NCBI GenBank assembly: GCA_035236585.1 | Contig: CP141136.1 | Location: 54,949,136-55,013,135, forward strand | Direction of reading: 5' to 3' | DNA: 64,000 bases | Origin: Warburgia ugandensis | Taxonomy: Eukaryota; Streptophyta; Magnoliopsida; Canellales; Canellaceae | Part shown: positions 12,953 to 25,120 of the stretch, piece by piece | Numbering within the stretch: position 1 is the stretch's first letter | How the letters are laid out: each line of letters opens with the position of its first letter | Translations under genes and position numbers: made by a program | The notes under the pieces: model-generated | Seen by the model: only the letters and a program-made list of their open reading frames with translations | Database searches by the model: none | Told to the model about the DNA's origin: nothing

Positions 12953-15903
12953 TGTTGTATTTTTTAAGTTAAACTCACAAAAGCAAGAATCAATTATAGT
13001 ATATCACGCTAGTGATGTCGATCCCATGAGGAATGAAATAGTTTGTGTGGACCTTTACTTAGACTACTTAACCTAACCAAAGAATTGGATTAGACCTAGA
13101 CTAAGAAATTAAATTAACATGGACACCAAAAATGCATGAAATAAACTAAACATTGGAATTAGAAATTTAACTAATATGCATGCATTTAAAGGAAACTACA
13201 ACATAATTAGAATGAACTAAACTAAGCAACTAAATTTAAAGAAACTACTTAAAATAGAAACTTTCCTAAATTAACACTTTCTTAATCTAAAACTTATTAA
13301 AAATCAATTGAGCAAATTGGTACAACTAAACTAAGACGTAAAGAATGAATTAACTACTATTACACTAAGATTTAGCAACTAAACAAAGCAATCATCAAAA
13401 GATGGCCTAAATGAATAAAGTAATGCCAAACTAACATGCAACCTAATCATGGTACTTAACAAAAAACCTAAAAATCTAAATGGGTTCTTAAGGATTCAAA
13501 TAAATACAATGAGTAAGCTACTTGAAACTAATCATAGATATTGAATAGAAAAAATTCCAGCAACATGGTATTTGTGAACTCAATTCAAACAAGGCATGTA
13601 AATCAACTTGAGAAGCACTTTTAATGCAAGATAAATTCCAAAATTAAAGTGAAATTCAAGTATAAACAATAATCCTCAAAGAGCTTTATTCATGGAATAT
13701 CAAAATACATCAAATTAGAGTCTGCATGAACATGTATACAAATTTGGTAACAGTGCACTATTGCAAGGCTAGAAACTTGATTCCAATTACATATAAAATA
13801 CCTTCTAACAATAGAAAATTAAGCTTAGATAACATGCAATTAGAACCCAAAAGAAAATCAAGAGAAGAGAAGCTAGGAAGATGGAACTATTCTATAGAAA
13901 AATAACATCAACTAGTGCTAGAACTAAGAAAAAAGCACATAAAAGTTGAAGGAAACTGAAAATATTTAAGTTACTATTTATCTTGGCTGTCACTACTAGA
14001 GAAAAAAAAACTTATATCTTAAGAAAATAATCAATAAAAACTAAGGAGGTGAAGAAAAGATTCCTAGGAAAAAGAGTGATAAAAGGCGAGTAAGAGTAAT
14101 GAGAATTGATGAATCCAAAGGGCAGCCCCAGTGCATGAAGGGACTGACCACAAGGGCCTATAGTACATAGCCTTAGCTTGTATTTTTACAAAAGGCTATT
14201 TCCACGCCTTGAACCCGTGACCTCAAGGTCACATGATGATAACTTTTACCGTTGCGCCAAGGCTCCCCTTCACTTGATCTAAAGACCACTATGTCTTGGT
14301 TGTCACTACCAAAGATTAGTGATCCTTAGGAGTAAGGATCTAAGGCTGAAATCAAGTGACAAACAACATGGAAGTTTAAAGAACAAAGCATGAAGAATAA
14401 AGCATGGAATCAAAGAACAAAGCAATTACAAAAACACATGGAATTAAGAGACAATAATATTAAAGAAACAAAGAAGGTAATAACAAGAACTAACCTAAAC
14501 TTAAGGCACTTCAAGGAGAGATCAAAATCCTAGGAGAAGAGGCATGGAAGAGTGGAGGAGATGGGCTACCCAAGGGAGGATGTGTTGAGGAGCATTAGAG
14601 GGAAGAAGGGTGGAGATGCCTCCTTCTTTGGAGGGTGCATTCTTCCCTTCTCCAAAAGGTCTAAAAATGAGGAAACCCTCCTTATTTTTACATGTTTTGG
14701 GAACTTCCTAATCTTGAAGATAGGTGAATTTAAGGTGGAGATGATGTGGAGATAAAATGTAAGACTAAGATTATATCTAGGGACACCAAATAAGAAAAAC
14801 AAAGACTACTTAAAGGAGGGAGGCACCTACTTTTTAGGGTGGGGCATCTCCTCTTTGTATAAATCATAGAAAAGCTTCTTGAATTGGAAAGAGAGTTGGA
14901 TCTAGATATCGAAAGAGATAAGGATGTATGGAAGCCCTTGGATGAAGAGTGGATGGTGAGGATAGGGTGATGAGGTGGAGTGTGGTGGTTTCCTAAGAAG
15001 GTGGGGATTGGTTAGATAGGTTAAGTGGTGCTATAGGATTGGTTGGCTAGTTGAAATGGGAGTTTAGGAAGGTGGGACTCCTTGGTGGGGAAGTGCAAAA
15101 TTCATAGTGGTTTTCTATGGTGAGGTGGAAAGTAAATAAAAAAATGACAAAAACATGGAAAACAAGAAAAATGATGTGGGTTCTTCTTATTGGTCCACAT
15201 GCTACTTTACCCTAATTTTCCCTCAATCATCTTCAAAATAATCTTTAGAATCCCATGGATATTTTTTTGAATTCTCCTCCAATCATAGCCTTTCATGTCA
15301 CTTGGCTCATGTGGCTTGATGGCTTGCTTTGAGGGCTCCTTTGGCTTAGTTTCATGGCTGGCTTTAAGGGATCTTTTGGCTTTGCTTGGTGGCTCAAAAA
15401 TGATTGGCTTTGATGGCTAGCTAGGCTCCTTAGCTTGTCACCTTCTTCATGGTTTCAATATGGTTAACTGGCTTAAGTGAATCCCATGCAAAGTTGGTTG
15501 ACTTTGCGTGGCTTATGCATAAGCCCACTTTAGTCACCTTTGACTTCCCCAATAACATCTTTCTCATAACTTAAAGTGATCTTGATATTTGGATTGATGA
15601 TTTTTATGCTTTGACTAGGTCTTTTGATCTTGATCTTCAATTTTCATCTCGTTCACTGTTGATCATTGGATCATCATCTCAACTCCTACAAAAGATGAAA
15701 ACCCTAATTAAATCCTAAAAAATATAATTATTTACATAATTATGCTAGATTAGCATATAAACTTACAAATTATCAAATATTTGATCTTTTAGGTAAAAAA
15801 TGCATGTGTTATAAATTTTGACCAAAAACCCTAATTTACCCCAATAAGTTATAACACATGGGTAACTAAATGGTAGTTTTTATGAAAATTTGGAAACTTA
15901 TCA
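12953..15903 (-). mobile_element. R1 repeat copy A, innermost of the nest
   Basis: The unit runs from TGTTGTATTTTTT to GGAAACTTATCA, about 2.95 kb including a SINE. Flanks AAAAT (12948-12952) and AGAAT (15904-15908) match at 4 of 5 bases, and removing A restores B sequence that aligns with D. The minus-strand start has the family features: TGATAAGTTT, a CCCATGTGTTATAA block, then a TTTAGGATTTAATTAGGGTTTTCATC-like run ending in TTTTGTAGG, which resembles a splice acceptor or R/U5 boundary. Inside, TCTTGGCTGTCACTAC and TCTTGGTTGTCACTAC occur about 310 bp apart (13981 and 14293), which suggests an internal duplication around the SINE. No coding capacity is seen. Confidence 0.78.
14121..14270 (-). 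mobile_element. tRNA-derived SINE (Au-like)
   Basis: On the minus strand the element begins GGGGAGCCTTGGCGCAAC. It contains an RNA polymerase III A box (TGGCGCAACGGT, 14248-14259) and a B box (GGTTCAAGGC, 14206-14215, against the GGTTCGANNCC consensus), and ends GGGCTGCC followed by a few T-side bases. Order and wording match the angiosperm Au SINE family. Flanks TTGATGAATCCAAAG and CTTGATCTAAAG look like a decayed target duplication. It sits inside R1 copy A and is therefore younger than A. Confidence 0.85.
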
Positions 15904-17011
15904 AGAATGTTGAGTTTTCTCTCGTGATGGGTCTCTTAATACATGATCATCTTACCTTTTACAATTCTCTCTCAAATCTCTTTAAAAATCACACTTTTTA
16001 ACATAGAAATATGCTTGAATTGATGCTCCAATCATGTGGCTCCATGTTGCACTCCTCCTTGTTTTAATGACTCACTTTGATGACTTATTCCTTGGTAGCT
16101 TAAGTGGCTTCAATGCTTGGCTTCAGGGCTTGAGTAGGTCATGTGGCTTAGCACCCCTTTTCATGGCTTTAATGGCCAAGTATCTTGAATGGAACCCATG
16201 CAAAGGCTTGGGCATGGCTCCATTTCTAGTCACATTTTGCTCCTCCAATTGCATTCTAGCTTGTCATAGGATGGTCTTGAACCTTCATCACACTTTTGAT
16301 TGATGACATTTAGGCTTTGGCTTGCTTAGGTTTGTTAGTTATACTAGGAAACCTCATGAATGGCCTCAATTCCTATGTCGATCAAGCTTGGCCTTTGAAT
16401 TCCCTTCTCAACACCTACAAATAATAAAAAAACTTAATTGAATCCTAGAAAATTATGATCATTTACATATTTACTCTAGATTAGCTCTTGATCATGCAAA
16501 ATATTAAACTTTTGAACTATTAGGTCAGAAATGCATGTGTTACAAATTTTAAAAAAAACCTTAGAATTACCACTATATTTTATAATACATGGGCTACTAA
16601 TTAGGTACCTTTTATACAAAATTGAATATTTATCAAGTCACCTTTGCATTTTTTCATTAATTTTTTGCTAGCCTCAAGATAATCTTGAAACTTGATTAAG
16701 CTTTTAAATTTATGTCTGTGGTACTCTTTTGATCTTCATCTTCAAATCATATCTTACTTAATCTCGACCATTGAATCATCTTCTCAACATGTACAAAAGA
16801 GTAAAAATCCTAATTAAATCTTAGAAAGTTATGAAAAAATATATACTTATTCTAAATTAGCTTTTGAATCTATAAAATATAAAAAATTTAAGGCATTAGC
16901 TTAGAACTGCATGTGTTATGAATTTTGGCAAAAATCTAGGACAATACTCTATATTTTATAACACATGGACTACTAATTGGGTACCTTTTACACAAAATTG
17001 AATAGTTATTA

Positions 17012-17208
17012 GTATCCATGTTGGAAATCATAATTAGCGATATCCTGTATAAACTCACAACTTCTTTGATATACACTTGAGGCAAATTATCAATAGACAG
17101 ATTTTGCCGAATGGGAAGAAAGTATGATGATATTGTCAGTCAGTTGATATACACATAAATATTATATTTGATGTCCCTAGAAATTATATTTTTAACCTTA
17201 AAATCACT
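17012..17208 (-). pseudogene. G1 integrase core, middle block
   Basis: Minus-strand translation gives a degenerate WVIVDRLT-like stretch, then FLPIRQNLSIDNLPQVYIKEVV, then SLYRISLIMISNMDT. This is the segment of a Tekay integrase core that fits between the HITMNF block at 24824 and the SHLWKPLQ block at 9293. In the family's VSDRD motif the second catalytic Asp is replaced (SNMD here). The block is only about 200 bp long and is bounded on both sides by inserted elements, which shows that the two insertions hit the same old gene about 60 codons apart. Confidence 0.85.
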
Positions 17209-20200
17209 TAATTTATTATTAATTAATATTTATTGTGTATTTTACAGGATTATGGAAGATTAAAAAATGCACATTTTTGGTGAGTTAAAGCCCGAAAAGC
17301 AAGTTTGTTCGAGATCCATACAATTTCTCTAATCCACATGTAAAAATTCACATAGGTGACATAGTTAAGTGGTTAGATAAAATCAATTAACAGTCCAAAA
17401 TACAGATCAAGCTTAGACTGAAATGGATCTCTCAGAATAGTCCAGATGATCTAGATCAAAATCTAAAAGAAATGGCTCAAGTTTTAGAAATTTTCAATTA
17501 CAAATAGTTGGAATGTCCAAAGATTCCAAGATTGGTAGTAGATTGAAGAAAATCAATGGTAATCTAGCCTTGAATGATTAAGATTGCTTTAAAAAAATCT
17601 CTTAGAAAGTGCCTTGTTAAGCATGACTAGTCATGGATTGAATACGTTTCATTTGATCTTGGCCCAAAAATAATAATTTTGAACTACAATAAGCTTCTAA
17701 AGTTTTAAATTAAAAAACACCATCTACAAGGGTTGCTCAAAGGAGTTAGAGATATACAATAGAAAATTTCTCACTAATAGGTTCCTTAAGTTAGAAACTA
17801 ATTCAAGTTAGAAACTCTACTTGATTAGAATTACTTAGGGAGAAAGGGAGATTTGAGGAAACTACTAAAAAATCCACCTATAGATGATATATATATATAT
17901 ATATATATATCAAAGTTAAGGGGAAAAAAAGGGTATGAAAATTTAGAGAAAAATACAAAAAAAGGAAGAAGATGAGTGGTGTGCATAGTTGGTGAATAGG
18001 GGTATCCATGCATAATTTTCTAATCATCACTCAATGAAAAGATCTATAGTTGATTCCATTGGATTCAAAGCTATCCAATTGTGTTAAACACTAAGTTCCA
18101 CTACAAAATTCCATTAGGAAGTGGTCAAAATCAATGACCATAGCAGTGCACTCGATCACATTGTTGCACATGTCACTCTCCAGAAATACATGCTCACTTT
18201 GCTTCTCCTTCAATTAGTATTAATTTTGGAAATTAATTTATGAGTCTTTTATAAAATTGTTCAAGATCTTAATTTTGATATTAATTTTTAGTGTGTACTT
18301 TATTTTAGAACATGTACTTGAAAATCTTTACTTTAGAACTATAACTATCACTTTCTAGTTTACTGTTGCATTATGGCAAATGCAATTTGTACTTTGATTT
18401 TTTCTAATTTCAACAAAATTTGATATGGAGATTCTTGGCTATGATTTGATGAGTGACACATCAAGATCCTAGGCAATCAATTTGATGTAGAGAATTTACG
18501 TTTTCTTTTTATTTTCTACATATTTAGTTATAGCTTTAGATTAAAATTTTAAAGTGTATTTTATTTTTTTTATAGTAGGAGTAGCTAGATCATTCATCTA
18601 GGGTGAGGATAAAACCATATTAAGTAATTATTTGTACTAATAATTAGTGATTAATTAATTTAGGACTTTTCATTATAAATTTTCATGAGGTGTTACATAA
18701 TTTGAAAAAAACATAGTTAGTGCTCTTTTACTTGGCATTATGATGTATTTTTCATAGTTTAGAGACTAATTTATAATTAAATATTTAATTAGTATATATT
18801 TTAAATAGTTTGTGATTGTGAAAAATACAGGCTATGCTTTGAATGGATAGTAATTAACCTAGGCATATCATTAAAATTGAGAAAATAAGTAAATTTAGAT
18901 TTTAATGAACATACTTTCCATGTTTATATTCCATTGTTGTTATATTAACTAAATCAATATTTCTTACCTATGGATGCTTAATTATAATTGTGGTGGACTC
19001 CATACTTGCACATCTATATTTCAATAGACCATGCACTTGTGGTAATTTTAAAACAAGAATAAGTTTTTGCTGCCATTACTGTGGACTCACAATGAAATTT
19101 TAATTGGATCTAGGTTAGATTACTTTCCACTAGTCATAGTTAGGAATTTCATTTGTTTAGAACTTGGGCATTTTTAGGTGCATATCTCATATTTACATTT
19201 AGTTAGGAATATTATATTTGCTATAATTCTTGTGATTGATTGATATTCATTATTCTTTTTATTTTTGTAGGAGTTGCTCAAATTAGGATAGTTGCTATAT
19301 TTTTTATTTTGAGTGAAATTGTAGCTAGGTCAAGATTATAATTTCAATTTTATTAGCAATTCAATTTAAAAGGGTTGTCATAACACAAGTCAAGGGCGAA
19401 CCATCTTGACTTGGAAGTGGAGGTGGTTTGTATATGGATTCACCTTGTATGAAAAGACTATGATATAATACCCCACTGAAAGTCATTCTTAAATCCTTAC
19501 TTTTCCTTAATTTTGGTTTGCACTATTATAGTTAGTTTTGCATATGTATGTGATAGCTTAGTCTCATATAGAGTGCATTCATCATTGCTTGTGGCATCTT
19601 TATTGGGATAGTTGCATTAGTTTCCTAGTTCTTTGCATTTCAGGACATACTTATTTGTTTTCCTTATTGCTTGGTTTTAAGTGTGTTGCATTTGCATATA
19701 GTTTAGGATTCATTAGTGCATGCAAGGTCGTTGATCTATGAACCAAAACATAAGTGTGTTTTTATATCTTCAGACCAAGTGAAGTAGAAGTAGTAAAGCC
19801 ACTTTGGTTGTATTTCACACCACAACTCCTTCAACATGATGATATGAGATAGGGGCTACTCCTAATCTATCTAATACACTAGATAGATTGGTAGATAGGG
19901 TGGATAATATGTTTTATAAATTGGATGCTTTTATGTTGGCTAACGAATCATCTATGCAACCTCCATATGATATTTGTTTTATTTGTTCTAGTCCAACACA
20001 TCCTACTACTTTGTGCCTATCAAGTTCTGTATATCCTAAATATTTTTTGGAGCAATTGAATGCAACTAATGCATTCACATATCTTAGGAATAATCCTTAT
20101 GATAAGACCTACAATCCTGGATGGGCTAGGCATCCTAATTTCTCATGGTCTTAGAATATTCATCATGGAGTACCATCTGGGATCCGTCCTAATAGACCTT

Positions 20201-22176
20201 TCCCTAAAGCCATAATTCCACAGCAAATTGTTAAAGGGAGCGATCATTAGAAGAGACCCTTAGTTTGTTTATGCAAAGTATCTTAGAATTCCATGAAGGT
20301 ACTAAACAAACTGTTATGGCCCACCTAATAATCTATTTCCTAGTTGGGGTTCAAAATGAGTTAGATATATACTACATTTTATAGAATGGGAAAAGGAAAC
20401 AAAACAAGTTGAAGATTATGAGAAGCCCATTAACACTCAAATAGGGATTGCAATAATATCATACTCTAAAGATCCTCATGAGATAGAAAGTCCAGTGAAT
20501 ATACCGTCCTCAAATCCACTTGGGGTATGTCTCACTCATTTTGACTTTATTTGTGATATAGATACCTCCATAAATGAAGTGAATGATTTTTTGGATAATG
20601 CACAATTAAAGGACACTTCTCATTGGAAGGCATGAGTAGGATTCCTTGGGTTTGCTAAGATTCCATGCAATGACAAAGCAACCAATTTGGAATTAACACT
20701 TGTCCCAGAAAAGGGTTTAGCGGATATACATCAACAAATTGATGTTACGATCGAACATCAACAAATACCATGGTGTACAAAATATGATATAGCGGATATA
20801 CATCCCAATATTTCTTTGCATCAAGAGGAAAATAAACAAACTTTTTGGAAGATGCAGAGCTAAGTTAACCATGATATATATATAGGAAAATATAAGGTAG
20901 AAGGAATATTTTCAATTACAAATCCATGTTGGCATCATATTTCATCAATTTGATAGAACCTGGGACAATGTACCTCGAGTTGGTCCCAAGTTGTTTAGAT
21001 TCACAATGGTCTACTGTGTTTTTATTGGCTGGGGCATGTCTATCAACTACCGTGAGATTTTGAAGTAGAGTGAGTTATTCTATAAACTCCTTCATGGTTA
21101 GTATAGGGTTAGGGCTTAGTTGATTGGTTAATTAGTATAGTTTTAATGTCATATAATTGCATTTGTATTTCGATGCATTCTACATTTGTTTCATCAAAAT
21201 AACCACATCAACAAATCCATGCACCATCACTAGCGTGCAGGTAAAACTCCTCTCACTCTTATATCTCAGCTTTATTATTTTTCTTTGTCCATGGTTATAT
21301 TTCTAATTAGCACAATGTCTAATTTTAAGTCTAGGGATGGAGTATTTCAAAATTTGATGCAATCATTCAGGTTTTCAAAGATTTTTATTTAATTTTATCC
21401 AAAATAAAAAAAGAAAAGACTTTTAGTTTTCGTGTTAAGTTCCTTTACAATGATAAGAATTAAAATTATTGGATTTTCTGAAACTTAAGTGTTATCTTTG
21501 GACTTTAGGTTATTAATAGATTTGAATACAATTAGTTTATCATATTATCCTTTTTCTAGAGTTTTCCTTGAAAATTAAACTTGAAACACATATTTGAACA
21601 TTAGCCATATATAAATAGTTTAAGTTGAAGAGTGAGCATAATTAAGAGTCCTATAGAAAATTAATAGAGACTTGTAATCCATATGAGAATAGAGTCATTT
21701 TTTCTTTGAGAGGGTTATGCACAAATTCAAAATTTTCTTCAATGGACATTCATTTGTAGTTGGTCTCATTATTCTTTATTTAGGTTAACTATTGAGAATC
21801 ATCATTTAAAAACTATGATAGAGGCCATTTTTTGACTAACTCAGATCCTTTAGCCTATCTTAAGTTATTTTATGCTAGTTAGACCTTTGAGCCTTTATAT
21901 TATAGCCTTTTTTTATTAGCTAACTAACAATTACCCATTTTTAACCCTATAATACATCCATTACCATTTGTGTTATAAAAATATGTATAGATGAATGAAA
22001 ATATCTTAACAAAGCAAGTGAGGTGGAAAAAGGCTAGGCTCAAAATTGCAGAACGATCATATCATGTTATGTCCCCTTAGTGTCTTGGGTAACACTTACG
22101 AAAATAGCAACCACTTTTATTTTCATAATTTTTCACATGTTTTGCTTTGGATTAGCAAAACCTTGGTTAAGAGGTG
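17209..22176 (+). mobile_element. Athila/Tat-like gypsy remnant F (LTR-like part plus gag region)
   Basis: This plus-oriented segment is inserted in G1 integrase. Its first 2 kb is AT-rich, non-coding and LTR-like (for example a TTTTACAGGATTATGGAAG block near 17240 and a TTTTTGTAGGAGTTG block near 19266). From about 19380, CACAAGTCAAGGGCGAACC and a gag remnant follow. Near 21311-21341 lies ACAATGTCTAATTTTAAG followed by TCTAGGGATGGAG. I take this as the conserved non-coding motif after the coding region in Athila/Tat-type and LARD elements. Pol was not seen. The right side abuts R1 copy E; whether E is its 3' LTR or a separate insertion is unresolved. Confidence 0.55.
19888..20250 (+). pseudogene. 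Gag zinc-knuckle remnant, Athila/Tat-type
   Basis: An open frame of 88 codons starts at 19888. It carries a zinc knuckle CFICSSPTHPTTLC (C-x2-C-x4-H-x4-C) at residues 31-44. This is followed by the family's YPKY, EQLNATNAF and YNPGWARHPNFSW landmarks, the last being a hallmark of Athila/Tat-like gag. A stop directly follows NFSWS. Related residues continue out of frame to about 20350, including an LEFHEGTKQTVMAH-like stretch just upstream of 20340. Gag packages element RNA in cytoplasmic particles. Protein upstream of 19888 was not identified. Confidence 0.8.
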
Positions 22177-24823
22177 TGATAAGTGTTCAATTTTGTATAA
22201 AAAGTACCCAATTAGTAGTCCATGTTTTATAAACTATAGTGTTATTTTTGGGATTTTTTTTTTTTTTTGGGGGGGGGGCGGGGGGGAGGATTTCATAGCA
22301 CGTGCATTTCTGACCTAATAATTCAAAATTTTGATATTTTTTATATCCAAAAGTTAATCCATAGTAAGTTTATGAATAATCATATTTTCTAGAATTTAAT
22401 TAGGATCTTTCATCTTTTGCAGGTATTGAGAAGATAATTCACCAGTCAAGATCAAAAGAGGACCAAAGACCCAAATTTATTTTATTCCAAAGCTCAATCA
22501 AGGTCTAAGATCATCTTAAGACAAGCATATGAAGTTCAAGGAAGCAATTGGAATCATTGAAGGTGAATAAGATGGGTTTGTGCAAAAAGCCATGCAATTC
22601 CACCACCTTTGCATAAGAATTAGAATTATACATGAAGTTTCTTAGTCTAATAAGGAAACCTAAGTCAGCCAAGCCAAGTGTTAAAACTAAGGGAATAAGC
22701 TACTCAAGCCATTAAATAAGGAGCCATCAAAGTGAGCCACCAACACATGAGAGCCATGCCACATAGAGCCACATGATTGGATCAAGATTTCAAGCAAATC
22801 TCCATGCTAAAATAGTGAATTTCAAGGGATAATTAGAAGGATTTTTGTAAGATATGCATAGGTGGACCAATCAAGAGGGAAGCCACCTCTTTCCCCTATA
22901 TTTCTCTTTTCATTTTTTCTTCTTTTCTTTCTTCCCACCTCCTAGGGTTTCCAAGCATAAACTAAAGGGGGAGAGGCTTCACCCTAAAAAAGTGGCGCCT
23001 CCCACCTTGTTGCCTCTTTAGGTAGTCCTAGAATTCCACCCCCAATTATCATTCCATATTCCACCTACCTTCCTATTCCATTCCTCCATCTTTTTATTTC
23101 TCTTCCTTATCTTTCAACCTTATTTCCTCTTCCTTTTATACTTTTCACCTTGTTACTAGGGTTACATGCATGGGAATAAGGTGGAGACACACCACCCTAA
23201 AAAAAGTGGTACCTTCCACCTTGCCTTTTTCCTTAAGTTGTCCACGTTTCACCCTAATTCTACTTGCTAAATCTCATCATTTTAGATCTTACCTCTTTCC
23301 TAAAGCTTATCACCCTTTCTTATCTTCCTTAAGCTAGAATTTTAGAGAAGTTGGAAACTTAAATAATTATAAATGCAAGAAATGATTTTCATGCCCCATA
23401 CAACCAACAGCCTAGGGTTTTTCACACCTTCTTCCTTTAGTTGCCTCCATTTGGTGTTCCAACCATTCCTCATTCATGTCTTCTCCTTTCTTCATGCACT
23501 TCAATTCCAGGTTGGCACTTTGTTTTAGTTCCTTATTTTAATACCTTGCTTTGTTGCCTTGCTTCCTTGCTCACTTCTTTAGTTCTTAGATTTACTTCCA
23601 CATGCATAATTCATTTCTAGTTTTCCTTGAATCTTACTTCTATTTCTTTGGTTTTCATTGCTTAATACTTTATGATTCAAGTTAATTTTCCTCCGAAAGT
23701 GACAGCCAAGAGAACAGTAGCTTAAATCTCTTGTGTTTCCCTCTTATTATTCTCTTATTCCTTACTTTGATCACTTTGATTTTCCCTTGTCTATTTGCCT
23801 CTTCTTTGCATCTTTCCTACATCTTTCTCTTTGTTTTTCTCTCTTGAATTCACATGCATGATATATGATTTTAGATTAGGAAAATTGGAATACATTTAAT
23901 CTTTGATTTGAAGTTGAGATCTTGCATAATATTTTCAAATTTGTTCTCTATGTACATGTGCACCACTTTTTTTTATGTAATTTCAAGTCAATGAATAAAC
24001 TTGTTTGATAAGGATTATTACTGAATAATTCCAATAGTAAAATGCTACAATTCTTGAGTGTTATATTCCATGAAAAGTGATTGCTAATTTTCTTTCCATG
24101 TATTACTTGATTTGAGTTTCATATACACCATGTTGCTGGATTTTTTAATCTCATATTTCATGTTCAATATCCAATAGTCCATACACTTTGTTTGCCTGAA
24201 ATCATAGGAACCATTTAGATTTTTAGTTAGTTTAGTGAGTTCTTTAATTTTTTTCATGATAATTAGCCTTTACTTCTTAATTTCTAGCCATCCATTACTT
24301 CATGAACCATGCTCACAACCCAATGGGTTGGTGATTGGGTGATTTGCCTTTAAGTGGTTCATTGTTCTCTTGTTTCAGGGTAGTTTAACATTACTTGTTT
24401 AGTTACTTGCATTAGTTTAGTTTTAGGAAGTTTTCTTATTTAGTTTTAGAAAATTTTAGGATCAAGAAAGTGTTAGTTTAGGAAAGTGTCATTTTTAGCA
24501 AGTTTCCTTAAGTAATGTTTCATAGATTCATTCATTCTAGTTTTGCATTAGTTTCTTTTATGAATTCATGTTAGTTAGGAAAGTATCTAACTCCATTGCA
24601 TAGCTTTATTTTTAGAAAATTTTCTTTATTTCATGTACATTTTACATTTCATGTTGTTTAAATTCCTAGTTCAATCAAAACCCTCTTTATTTGGCTAAGA
24701 TAAGCAAATTAAATAAAATCCAATCAATTAAAATTTTCAAGAGATTCCTCATGGGATCAACCTCTCTCACATGCAATTACTACTTTGATTAGTGTAGTTG
24801 CAACTAATTTCAAAGATACACCA
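22177..24823 (+). mobile_element. R1 repeat copy E (plus orientation)
   Basis: The unit runs from TGATAAGTGTTCAATTTTG to AAAGATACACCA, 2647 bp, opposite to copies A, B and D. Shared blocks include ACCCAATTAGTAGTCCATG (22208), TTCATCTTTTGCAGG (22409), AAAAAGCCATGCAATTCCACC (22585), GTGGCGCCTCCCACCTTG (22992), CATGAACCATGC (24301) and CTCATGGGATCAACC (24747). Flanks AGGTG and AAGTT do not match, so it may be the 3' LTR of remnant F rather than an independent insertion. G1 coding sequence resumes at 24824. Confidence 0.75.
22254..22286 (+). repeat. T15-G10-C-G7 homopolymer tract in R1 copy E
   Basis: A run of 15 T is followed by 10 G, one C and 7 G, at the place where other R1 copies have only a short GGGTTTTTT-like stretch. 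Confidence 0.95.
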
Positions 24824-25120
24824 AAGTTCATAGTAATATGGTCCCACTTTCATTCTTCAACCTCGAGCAATTGCAATAATCAGGTCAATCTTTGGTGCCT
24901 AGCCTTAACCTACTAACAAATCTAACATTGTTAGACAAATTCTATAACATCACTTTTTATACCATTCCACCAAAAATGTAGTTCTAAATCTTGATGTAGC
25001 TTTGTACCACCAAGATGAATAGTATACCAAGATTGATGTGCCTCTCTAAGAATTTCTTGTCTCATTTTGTCATTCATTAATACTATTAATCTTCCTTGTG
25101 TGCAAACACTATCATATGTC
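24824..25120 (-). pseudogene. G1 integrase N-terminus (zinc-binding domain) remnant
   Basis: Minus-strand reading gives MRQEILREAHQSWYTIHLGGTK, LHFWW and the CxxC part of the HHCC zinc finger (QC, stop, ICQQVKA). It then runs into a WDHITMNF block that starts the catalytic core. The first catalytic Asp of the core (family TMDF) is Asn here. Stops interrupt the frame. The reading ends exactly at 24824, where R1 copy E and remnant F are inserted, and continues at 17208. Confidence 0.9.

Larger units (their letters stand above)
10828..16635 (-). mobile_element. R1 repeat copy B, inserted in D and split by A
   Basis: The plus-strand boundaries are TGGTGTAGC at 10828 and ATATTTATCA at 16635, a TG...CA pair. 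Perfect 5-bp duplications AGTCA lie at 10823-10827 and 16636-16640. Joining the flanks rebuilds continuous D sequence, as judged against copy A, where the same TTTAGTCACC site is uninterrupted. Its own sequence is 10828-12952 plus 15909-16635 (about 2.85 kb). It holds AACTAAACTAA-rich, GGTGCCTCC-rich and GGCTTGAT/GTGGCTC-rich blocks typical of R1. The 5-bp duplication and TG...CA ends fit an LTR retrotransposon integrase product. No terminal direct repeats are visible inside, so a solo LTR is the simplest reading. Confidence 0.85.
9294..17011 (-). mobile_element. R1 repeat copy D (outer member of a three-deep nest)
   Basis: This R1 unit, a long LTR-like repeat, is minus-oriented. Its 3' end is TGTAGCTTTAAAATTA-like at 9294. 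Its 5' end is the complement of TAATAACTATTCAATTTTGTG at 17011. Its own sequence is only 9294-10827 plus 16641-17011 (about 1.9 kb), because copy B is inserted between; relative to B and E its middle part is partly deleted. The flanks, read on the minus strand, are GATAC and AATAG (3 of 5 identical), and both belong to the interrupted G1 integrase codons, so the unit is an insertion into G1. No protein was recognised in it. It may be a solo LTR or a non-autonomous element. Confidence 0.75.

Noticed and set aside
14195-14270. A functional tRNA gene (A and B boxes present)
   Set aside because: Beyond the boxes the sequence does not fold as a tRNA with an acceptor stem, and it continues into the SINE body.
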